Shown here in pieces: positions 57,746 to 64,000 of a stretch of 64,000 bases of DNA. Source of the DNA: an uncultured Akkermansia sp. (GTDB taxonomy: Bacteria; Verrucomicrobiota; Verrucomicrobiia; Verrucomicrobiales; Akkermansiaceae); assembly GCA_947601655.1 (NCBI GenBank), contig CANQGG010000003.1, positions 18,857 through 82,856 on the forward strand, given 5' to 3'. The notes under the pieces are model-generated. The model was not told the DNA's origin. It was given only the letters and a program-made list of their open reading frames with translations, and searched no databases. Position numbers and translations under genes: made by a program. How positions within the stretch are numbered: position 1 is the first letter of the stretch; each line of letters opens with the position of its first letter.

Positions 57746-58192
57746 CTATCTGGGGCCATTATTCGGAGCGACAGAGGGAACGTTTTCCATGGGGATTTTC
57801 TCCAAATCCGGCATCGGCACGCTGTCATCCAGGAGAATGGTCCGGCAGCTTCCCGACAGAAAATCCTCAGGAGGAGCGGGGAGCAGGGGCACCTTCCGCC
57901 GTGTCGGCAGGGTGTTTCCGGGAATGCTGATCTGCTCAGCCGGATCCACGCTGCGGGGCAGATGCAGAGGAAGCGCGCTGTTCTGGCGCACGCGGAATTG
58001 CGTCAACTCATCGTTCTTGTAGAGCACAGCGCCCACACCTTGCGGGCGCAGGGGCACGGACACCCGTACATCAAAGAGCATCATGCCCCCGATGACTCCA
58101 ATTGCTGACAGGATAAAAAACAGCGGGAAGTACCCGTGCATCGGTCGGGAATGCAACGTGTGGTAAATCAGTTTGGAAGGGGTGTACTTCAT
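57746..58192 (-). CDS. Single-pass membrane protein with proline-rich periplasmic part, unknown function
   Basis: A 148-aa protein with one N-terminal membrane helix (YFPLFFILSAIGVIGGMMLF) after a basic tail, then an extended, Pro- and Leu-rich region (LPTRRKVPLLPAPPEDFLSG). It follows the ExbD-like gene with a 4-bp ATGA overlap, the position where tonB or tolA often stands. It is too short to be a normal TonB, and no TonB C-terminal domain is visible. Confidence 0.65.
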   Translation of the reverse strand: MKYTPSKLIYHTLHSRPMHGYFPLFFILSAIGVIGGMMLFDVRVSVPLRPQGVGAVLYKNDELTQFRVRQNSALPLHLPRSVDPAEQISIPGNTLPTRRKVPLLPAPPEDFLSGSCRTILLDDSVPMPDLEKIPMENVPSVAPNNGPR

Positions 58193-58626
58193 TCATCCGT
58201 AGGTGGGCGACCGTAAAAAGCGCATGTAAAACCATGCTGCATAATGACATCCGCAAGCGTCTGCACCGTACCGATGCTCACTGCTTCATCGCAAGCGATG
58301 ATGATCGTGATCGAATCCGGTCTCACCGGGGTCTCCTTCCATTTGTCCAGAAGGCGTTTTACTCCCGTCAAACCGCCGGGGATTTCCTTGTCTTCCGAAT
58401 AATAGCGAGGGGTCTCGCCGGGAGTGATCGTGATGATGTGCGACAGAGAGCGGTCAAAACGCTCTATGGAAAAATGAGTGGCGGCCGGGCGTATATTCAC
58501 GCCGAAGCGCGGGGCGCGGTAACTCGTCAGCAACACGCACGCGCAGAGCAGGATAAACAAATTCACCCCCGCGAGCACCACGATGGCAAATCCGGATCCG
58601 TTCAGGTTGGAGCGTATACGACGCAT
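58189..58626 (-). CDS. ExbD/TolR-family protein
   Basis: A 145-aa protein with a short cytoplasmic N-terminus, one membrane helix (FAIVVLAGVNLFILLCACVL) and a periplasmic domain ending VSIGTVQTLADVIMQHGFTC, the TolR/ExbD pattern. The usual membrane aspartate is replaced by asparagine (GVNLFILL), the residue position that carries protons in ExbD, so the coupling may differ. It is the partner of the upstream TolQ/ExbB-like gene (30-nt gap). Confidence 0.72.
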   Translation of the reverse strand: MRRIRSNLNGSGFAIVVLAGVNLFILLCACVLLTSYRAPRFGVNIRPAATHFSIERFDRSLSHIITITPGETPRYYSEDKEIPGGLTGVKRLLDKWKETPVRPDSITIIIACDEAVSIGTVQTLADVIMQHGFTCAFYGRPPTDE

Positions 58627-58656
58627 GATTCAAGGAAGCTGGCTGGAGCAGATCAA

Positions 58657-59322
58657 CTAACTATCTTCTGACGCATCCTCCTGAGGCGCGGCGGGTTCTG
58701 AGGGGCGTAATCGCGCGTCGCAGATAATGTGCACGCATTCGAGGCCTGCACGCTCGATGTTATTGATAATCTTGCGTGCGCGAGAAGCGAGGTACATGTA
58801 GAAAATATAGATGGGAATGGCCAATGAGATACCGACGGCGGAGAGGGTAAGAGCGTGGCGCAGGGTGAAAGCGACCTGCGGCATAGACGCGCCGCCGTCG
58901 ATGATTCCCGGCTGCTCGTAGAAATCCACCAGACCGAGTATCGTCCCCAGCAGCCCCAGCAACGGCATCACAGTGGCACAAACCAGCAGAGTCCGGATAT
59001 TACGATCTACACGAAAGACCTCAAGTTCAGCCGCTTCCAGAGCAATTTCCCGCAATTCACTGCGCGCCAGACGCGGTCTTGTCAGCACAGCTTCCACCAC
59101 GCGCGCCATCGGTCCCGGCAACTGACGCGCTTCGTGCAATGCTTCGTTGTATTGCCCACTGCGCAGCAGAGCCGAGAGCCCCCGCAGGAAATCGCCGGAA
59201 TTGATGCTCACGCGGTGGAAATAGAAGAGGCGTTCGGCGATCACGGCAAAAGCGAGGACCACGAAGAAAATGACAAGCCACAGGATGGGATCCATGGCGG
59301 ACAGACTTTCAGTTTCCGGCAT
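58657..59322 (-). CDS. ExbB/TolQ/MotA-family proton channel protein
   Basis: A 221-aa protein with an N-terminal helix (PILWLVIFFVVLAFAVIAER), a cytoplasmic domain, and two further helices: TLLVCATVMPLLGLLGTILG, which is the conserved GLLGT motif region, and LRHALTLSAVGISLAIPIYI. It forms the channel with the ExbD-like protein, using the proton gradient to drive an envelope process. An alternative start at Met10 (59295) is possible. It starts 26 nt after serS. Confidence 0.85.
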   Translation of the reverse strand: MPETESLSAMDPILWLVIFFVVLAFAVIAERLFYFHRVSINSGDFLRGLSALLRSGQYNEALHEARQLPGPMARVVEAVLTRPRLARSELREIALEAAELEVFRVDRNIRTLLVCATVMPLLGLLGTILGLVDFYEQPGIIDGGASMPQVAFTLRHALTLSAVGISLAIPIYIFYMYLASRARKIINNIERAGLECVHIICDARLRPSEPAAPQEDASEDS

Positions 59323-59348
59323 TGTAAGAGAAAATCAGGGGGTGTTGG

Positions 59349-60641
59349 TTAATGAGCGACGGGCGACGCAGCAATGACCTCGTGACCGAAATACGGCACG
59401 AGCGCGTCCGGGATGCGCACCGAGCCATCCGGCTGCTGGCATTGCTCCAGCAGAGCCACGTACAGCCGCGGCAGGGCCGTGCCGGAGCCATTCAGCGTGT
59501 AGGGAACGCGCATGCGCCCCTCAGCATCCTTGTAGCGCAGTTTCATGCGGCGCGCCTGATAGTCCGTGAAGCAGGAGCAGCTGGAGACCTCCAGATACTT
59601 GCCCTGACCGGGCGCCCACACCTCAATATCGTAAGTTTTGGCAGAAGAGAAGCCGATATCGCCCGTACAGAGTTCGATGACGCGGTAGTGCAAGCCGAGT
59701 TTTTGCAGGATGCTTTCGGCGTGCCCCGTGAGCTGTTCGAGAATCCGGAACCCATCCTCCGGGCGGCAGATGGTCACGAGTTCCACCTTGTCGAACTGGT
59801 GCACACGTATCATGCCCTTGTTCTCACGACCGGCAGACCCTGCTTCACGACGGTAGCAAGGCGTATACGCCGTCATCTTGATGGGCAGATCACTCTCGCG
59901 CAGTATCTGCTCGCGGTACAGGTTAGTCACCGGCACCTCCGCGGTGGGCACGTTGAACATGGCATTATCCTCCAGACCGTACATATCTTCCTCAAACTTG
60001 GGAAGCTGCCCGGTGCCGATCATGCAGTCTCGCTTCACCATGAAAGGCACTCCTACCTCCTGATAGCCATTCTGCAAGGTCTGCACATCCAGCAGGAAAT
60101 TGATCAGCGCGCGTTCTAGTCGGGCGCCAAGACCGCGGTACACGATAAAGCCGGAGCCGGAGATGCGCGCCGCCGCCTCAAAGTCGAGGAGACCGAGAGC
60201 ATTTGCAATCTGCACGTGGTCCTTCGGTTCTGAAATCTCCGGCTTTTCGCCCCACAGACGCAGCACGGGATTGGCTGTCTCATCCGCCCCCACCGGCGCG
60301 CCTTCGTGCGGCATATTCGGGATGGAGAGGAGCAGTTGTTCCTGCTCCTCCGCAGCAGCTGTGGCAGCCGTTTCCAAATCACGAAGACGTTCGCCAAGCT
60401 CAGTCATGCGCGCTTTCAGCTGCTCAGCCTCTTCCTTTTTCCCTTCCTTGAGCAGTGCTCCGATGCGCTTGGATGAAGAGTTGCGCTCCTGGGAAAGAGC
60501 CTGTTTTTCCGTTTCGATCCTGCGCCTTTTTTCGTCGCATTCCAGCACACGGTCCACCAGCATCCAGTGCTCGCCACCGCGCTGCCTCACGCGCTCCTTC
60601 ACCATCTGGGGATTCTCTCGAATGACTCGTATATCCAACAT
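59349..60641 (-). CDS. serS: Seryl-tRNA synthetase
   Basis: It charges tRNA-Ser. The 430-aa protein begins MLDIRVIRENPQMVKERVRQ, has the long N-terminal coiled-coil arm (SSKRIGALLKEGKKEEAEQL), class II motif 2 (AYTPCYRREAGSAGRENKGM with VHQFDKVE) and motif 3 (YTLNGSGTALPRLYVALLEQ). Length is normal. It heads a minus-strand run into the ExbB/ExbD-like genes. Its upstream side is element H. Confidence 0.96.
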   Translation of the reverse strand: MLDIRVIRENPQMVKERVRQRGGEHWMLVDRVLECDEKRRRIETEKQALSQERNSSSKRIGALLKEGKKEEAEQLKARMTELGERLRDLETAATAAAEEQEQLLLSIPNMPHEGAPVGADETANPVLRLWGEKPEISEPKDHVQIANALGLLDFEAAARISGSGFIVYRGLGARLERALINFLLDVQTLQNGYQEVGVPFMVKRDCMIGTGQLPKFEEDMYGLEDNAMFNVPTAEVPVTNLYREQILRESDLPIKMTAYTPCYRREAGSAGRENKGMIRVHQFDKVELVTICRPEDGFRILEQLTGHAESILQKLGLHYRVIELCTGDIGFSSAKTYDIEVWAPGQGKYLEVSSCSCFTDYQARRMKLRYKDAEGRMRVPYTLNGSGTALPRLYVALLEQCQQPDGSVRIPDALVPYFGHEVIAASPVAH

Positions 60642-60690
60642 ATCCCCTTCATTCTACCCCTTTCTCTCCATTTTTCAAGTCGAAAGCCCA

Positions 60691-61035
60691 GGACAAACGC
60701 ATTGGGAATGCACTTGTTCATGGACCCTTTCATGGACCCTTTCATGGACCATGTACCGATGTACGATGACTCACAGCCGCCTCACGGCTGTTCGCCCTGC
60801 GGGCAAAAGCTGCGCTTTTGTCCAAACTGCCTCACGGCCGTCGGCAGTTTTGGACCATGTAGGAAGTTAGCGCGCTGGCGCGCGAAGCTGCGAAGCTTTA
60901 GCTGAGGTGGTGGATAAATCATGCGTGGTGATTAGTCAGAAAGGTTTGTGGATAAGCGAAGCCAGGGAAACGGCTTTGCTACATGGTACCATGTGGATGT
61001 ACCATGTATTGATAATGTGCGTGTTGCGCAGGTTT
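60691..61035. repeat. Intergenic mosaic repeat element H (rearranged copy)
   Basis: It starts GGACAAACGCATTGGGAATG, followed by a triplicated CATGGACCCTTT-type word and CATGGACCATGTACCGATG. The four-hairpin block of C and D is present in reverse orientation (ACAGCCGCCTCACGGCTGT ... CTGCCTCACGGCCGTCGGCAG), followed by the forward GCGCGCTGGCGCGC hairpin and GCTTTAGCTGAGGTGG, then the reverse of the AAAAAACTGC...GCGCACATTATCAATAC block. A right-hand terminal repeat was not recognised. Confidence 0.72.
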
Positions 61036-61089
61036 TTTCGAATAGTGAACGCATGCAAGGGCTTCCTGGGAGTCCTCATCGTGATGACT

Positions 61090-61697
61090 GTTTGTTGTCA
61101 TGATCTTTTCATTCGTCGTGACAAGCTGCTTAAATCCGTTTGAATATTCCCTTTATTATCTGATTCCTTCTCGCGCAACATCCGTTTGCTATTTATTGAT
61201 AATATTCATATTGAAAAATTTATGGATTAATCATTGCATCGAAAAAAAGGGGGAGAAATCGGCACCTTTTTCATCACAAAAAACGATCGTTGTCGTGGTT
61301 TTTTGAATTCATCGTGCCAAATTGCTTAAATCCGTTTGAATATTCCCCTTTATTATCTGATTCCTCCTCGCGCAACATCCGTTTGCTATTTATTGATAAT
61401 ATTTATATTGCAAAATTTATGAGGTAATCATTGCATCGAAAAAATGGTAGGCAGTCAGCGTCTTTTTCCATTGCAAAAACGATCGTTGTCGTGGCCTTTT
61501 CATTCGTCGTGCCAAATTGCTTAAATCCGTTTGAATATTCCCTTTATTATCTGATTCCTTCTCGCGCAACATCCGCTTGCTATTTATTGATAATATATAT
61601 ATTGCAAAATTTATGGATTAATCATTGCATCGAAAAAAAGGGGAGAAATCGGCGCATTTTTCATCGCAAAAAACTCTCGTTGTCGTGATCTTTTTTG
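61090..61697. repeat. AT-rich tandem array, about 195 bp x 3.2
   Basis: TGCTTAAATCCGTTTGAATA occurs at 61127, 61323 and 61518 (periods 196 and 195), and the surrounding sequence matches in all three units: TTATTATCTGATTCC, CGCGCAACATCCG, GCTATTTATTGATAATAT, TTAATCATTGCATCGAAAAA, and AACGATCGTTGTCGTG. A partial unit precedes the first. The region is far more AT-rich than the genes nearby. Units 1 and 3 can be read as a 65-codon repeat but unit 2 is shifted, so it is probably not coding. Confidence 0.85.
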
Positions 61698-61737
61698 GAA
61701 CAACCACTGCACGGAAAAGAGAGGCAGCAGAAATATT

Positions 61738-62160
61738 TCAAATTGCGATGGCGAAGGGTGGGGATTGTGGTGCATGAAAATCGCGGAAGGGTGAGACCGA
61801 CGGGTTGGTCACCACAATATCCGCTTCCTTGAGCAGTTCCACGCATTCTTCACTGCGAAAATCCCCATTACTGTGCAGGACGGAAAGGACATTCTGCTCA
61901 TTCTTGATGAGCCACTCCACGTCTGCTAAATCAGCACACCCATCCCTTATGTGGTCGGATACCTCCGTTACCTCTACCTTACACGGTTTCTTCTCAACCT
62001 TACTCCCTTTGCCTTCCCCCCGATGGGACAGAGGAAGTTCCCGATGCACTACGGGAGATGACACATAACATGTAGCTATCAGCTTCTTCAGCTTGAAATC
62101 ATTCAATTTCAGCGCAAAGAATTTGAAAAACTCGCTCTCGAAATGTTTTATTGTATCTAA
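61738..62160 (-). pseudogene. Remnant of an EcoRI-family adenine-specific DNA methyltransferase
   Basis: The open minus-strand frame reads IKHFESEFFKFFALKLNDFK, LKKLIATCYV, then KVEVTEVSDHIRDGCADLAD, GDFRSEECVELLKEADIVVT, the middle part of EcoRI-type N6-adenine methylases. Where the catalytic motif should read NPPF, it reads NPSVSPF, so the motif is destroyed. The homology stops a few residues later, and the N-terminal half is missing; a stop (TGA) precedes the fragment. No restriction enzyme gene is nearby. It looks like a decayed, horizontally acquired restriction-modification gene next to a tandem array. Confidence 0.72.
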
Positions 62161-62243
62161 TCATCTGCGTGTTATAAAATTATGTATACCTCTTTTGTTA
62201 TTGCAAATACGTGTGCGGGGTGAGATATTCGCTGCTGTACCGA

Positions 62244-62281
62244 CAGAACCGCCCGCCGAGTTTCCCCGACGAGCGGTTCTG
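62244..62281 (-). terminator. Hairpin downstream of the autotransporter
   Basis: A perfect 9-bp inverted repeat CAGAACCGC ... GCGGTTCTG lies 55 bp past the autotransporter stop. There is no T-run on the minus strand, so its terminator role is weakly supported. Confidence 0.4.
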
Positions 62282-62335
62282 CATTTACCTGTTGTGTGTG
62301 TTGTTTCTTTTGAGAAGACCAGTTGCAGTTTCTCC

Positions 62336-64000
62336 TCAGAAGCCCATGCGGACGCCCAGAGCGGCGTTCCATGCATTCGCGTGCTCTCGCAGCTCTCCGC
62401 CCGCGTTCACGTAGATCTGCGAGTTCGGCGTCACAGGCACGTTCACTCCCGCGCCAAACTGGAACGCCGTGCTGCCCGTCTTCGAGCCGTACACGCTCTG
62501 CGTGAAGTTCGGATCTGCCAGCAGCGCCACGTTCGCCACGCTCCGGCGGTCTCCCAGGTCCTGCGCCACATTCGCATGCACCTCCGTGCTCACCGTGCGG
62601 TTGACTGCCTTCGCGGAGTTGATCGCCGCCAGCCACCGCAGCCCAAGACCCAGCGTCACCGTGTCGCGCGTCTGCTTCTCCGTCGTGAGTCCTACGTTCC
62701 CCGCATTCTCCTCGCTGAAGCCGTCCATGCTCGTGTGCATCACTGCCACGTTGAACAGCGGCTGAAGGATATTGCTCTTGTTCTCCTTCACCGGGTGGAA
62801 GTCATACGTGAGTTCCCACATCGCACCCAGGCTGCTGCCGCTCGCGTTGCTCGTGGCGGTGTAGCTGCCCGCTCCGTAGTTCACCGTGCGCTTGAGATCC
62901 GCTTCATTCGTGCCTAGGGTGAAGAGCAGCGTGTTGCCCCAGCGGCCGTTCTTCGCCTGGCTCCAGAAGCTCACCGTGTAGGTATCCAGATCTCCCTTGG
63001 CGTCATCCGCCGCATGCGCCTCCAGGTCGCCATAGCTGGCAGAGAGGCTCACGCCGACGCTCCAGTGGGCATCCACCTGAGCATCGATGCCTACGGCGCC
63101 ACCCCAGGAGTTGAGGCGGTAGCCGCTCTCATCGCCGACGCTGTGCTGCTCGGAGAAGAAGCTCGTGCCCTCTACCCAGACGTGGGAGTTCTTGCAGGGG
63201 CGCTGCTGGGCGGTTGCCTCGTCGGCATTGTCGGCGCAGCGCAGGCGGGCGGCCTGCAGGGCGTGGTCACGCACGCGGCCCATTTGATTGCGCAAAGCCG
63301 CACTCTGCGCCGCAGAGACTGAAGTCAATGTGCTGCCCGCCACGGCCGCCATCACGCGCCGAGCCTCGGCAGGACTGGTGACTACCAACCCATCAAGCAG
63401 AGTAAGTATCTCTCCTACTTCTTCAGTTGCCTGAGCAAGTCCCTTCGTATTGAGATCATGCCAGAGCAAATTCAAACCGCTCCTGCTGTTGGATGTGGTG
63501 GCGTAGAAAGCGAGTGGACTCATTTCTCGATGCTTAGCATCAATCCAGCTCTCTTTTCCATCCGTCCACATGGTGGGTCTCTCGTAGAGTTGATTGAAGA
63601 GGGCACTTCCCTCTACAATGGCTCCGTCTACTTGATGTCCTTCCGTCTGCTCCGCCACGCGAGCCTCCACGGAGGAAATCTCTGCTGATAAAGAGACCGC
63701 CGACACTCCGCTTTCTTCAGAGGGTTTCTCTGGGATATATTTCTCGACTTCCTCAATCGTTTGCCCCTCTAAAATAACCACATGAGTCAGATCTCCCTTC
63801 GCATCGACAATCCCTTTCCGGGAACAGTCAATTACAAACTTTGTTCCTTTCTCAATATAGATGGTCTCTTCCGTCGAGAGCATCGTGGCATCATGTGTGG
63901 GGCCGTCTCCCCAGAGACCCGGGTCGCTCAGGTTGAGCTTGAAGTCTGTCTCGGCTCCGTTGCGGAAGACGATGTCCCCATTCACCTTGATTCCCGCCCC
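62336..64000 (-). CDS. Autotransporter, C-terminal passenger part and beta-barrel (5' end beyond window)
   Basis: The frame stays open to the window edge (the last codons read GAGIKVNGDIVF), so the true N-terminus lies outside. Residues visible up to about 130 are a passenger-like repeat or beta-helix region (KLNLSDPGLWGDGPTHD, GTKFVIDCSRKGIVDAKG). A linker with an Ala-rich helix (SAAQSAALRNQMGRVRDHAL) precedes the barrel, which starts near HVWVEGTSFFSEQHS and ends GVRMGF with the terminal aromatic residue needed for barrel assembly. Barrel strands include WGGAVGIDAQVDAHWSVGVS and FQFGAGVNVPVTPNSQIYVN. It is probably a secreted or surface adhesin; ligand unknown. Confidence 0.88.
   Translation of the reverse strand, partial: GAGIKVNGDIVFRNGAETDFKLNLSDPGLWGDGPTHDATMLSTEETIYIEKGTKFVIDCSRKGIVDAKGDLTHVVILEGQTIEEVEKYIPEKPSEESGVSAVSLSAEISSVEARVAEQTEGHQVDGAIVEGSALFNQLYERPTMWTDGKESWIDAKHREMSPLAFYATTSNSRSGLNLLWHDLNTKGLAQATEEVGEILTLLDGLVVTSPAEARRVMAAVAGSTLTSVSAAQSAALRNQMGRVRDHALQAARLRCADNADEATAQQRPCKNSHVWVEGTSFFSEQHSVGDESGYRLNSWGGAVGIDAQVDAHWSVGVSLSASYGDLEAHAADDAKGDLDTYTVSFWSQAKNGRWGNTLLFTLGTNEADLKRTVNYGAGSYTATSNASGSSLGAMWELTYDFHPVKENKSNILQPLFNVAVMHTSMDGFSEENAGNVGLTTEKQTRDTVTLGLGLRWLAAINSAKAVNRTVSTEVHANVAQDLGDRRSVANVALLADPNFTQSVYGSKTGSTAFQFGAGVNVPVTPNSQIYVNAGGELREHANAWNAALGVRMGF

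Noticed and set aside
61100-61688. Hydrophobic ORFs in the tandem array (CLNPFEYSLYYLIPS repeats)
   Set aside because: The reading frame is broken in unit 2 and codon use is unlike that of the genes nearby; tandem DNA repetition explains the similarity.

Overview
The window looks like chromosomal DNA of a Gram-negative, host-associated bacterium, most plausibly a Verrucomicrobiota member near Akkermansia. This is inferred from gene content, not from a database search. Pointers are a GH109-type glycosidase, a secreted sulfatase and a sialate O-acetylesterase (mucin-type glycan breakdown), an autotransporter barrel, ExbB/ExbD, FabI, the long (insert-containing) IspG and generally GC-rich coding DNA. 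Most of the 64 kb is single-copy housekeeping sequence.

Layout. 1-3.7 kb: ispG (cut by the window edge), an rpiB::glyA fusion and tRNA-Leu(UAA). 4-9.8 kb: a type IIA topoisomerase A subunit and a DNA ligase fused to a PfkB kinase. 9.7-14.8 kb: small envelope proteins, GH109 and a sulfatase. 14.9-21.1 kb: mnmE, tsf, rpsB, a YbjN-like protein, fabI and a sialate O-acetylesterase. 21.2-27.3 kb: grpE-dnaJ-rsmE-oppF-snf2. 27.3-29.4 kb: a lysozyme-like exoprotein and a MenD-like protein. 29.4-39.3 kb: an accessory segment bounded and divided by intergenic repeats, holding a truncated phosphoesterase, a secreted protein and two giant ankyrin-repeat genes. 39.3-48.8 kb: malQ, murJ, two TPR proteins, lysC and hom. 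49.2-60.6 kb: an ankyrin membrane protein, an SmtB/ArsR regulator, htpG, obg, psd, rpmE2, an exported M3 peptidase, an ExbB/ExbD-type operon and serS. 60.7-64 kb: an AT-rich 195-bp tandem array, a decayed EcoRI-type methylase and the C-terminal part of an autotransporter.

Two things stand out. First, the two ankyrin-repeat genes each carry a C9 homopolymer inside the signal-peptide coding region, directly after a promoter-proximal ATG. At nine Cs both upstream ATGs run into stop codons; at 8 (or 11) Cs for the first gene and 10 (or 7) for the second, the ATG becomes fused to a conserved signal sequence and the ankyrin ORF. This is the layout of slipped-strand phase variation, acting on a paralogous pair in opposite register. 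Second, at least eight intergenic regions carry mosaic, MITE-like elements bounded by GGGCAAACGCATT / AATGCGTTTGCCC inverted repeats and filled with palindromic words (ATGGTACAT, TGGTCCATGG, GCGCGC). Two have flanking 8-9 bp direct repeats that look like target duplications, and one abuts a gene remnant.

Smaller themes are two gene fusions (LigA-PfkB, RpiB-SHMT) and a set of well-formed sigma70-type promoters whose -10 box lies only 6-10 nt (15 at most) before the start codon, implying leaderless or near-leaderless mRNAs. All coordinates, motifs and repeat matches were read by eye; percentage identities and homology calls need alignment to confirm.
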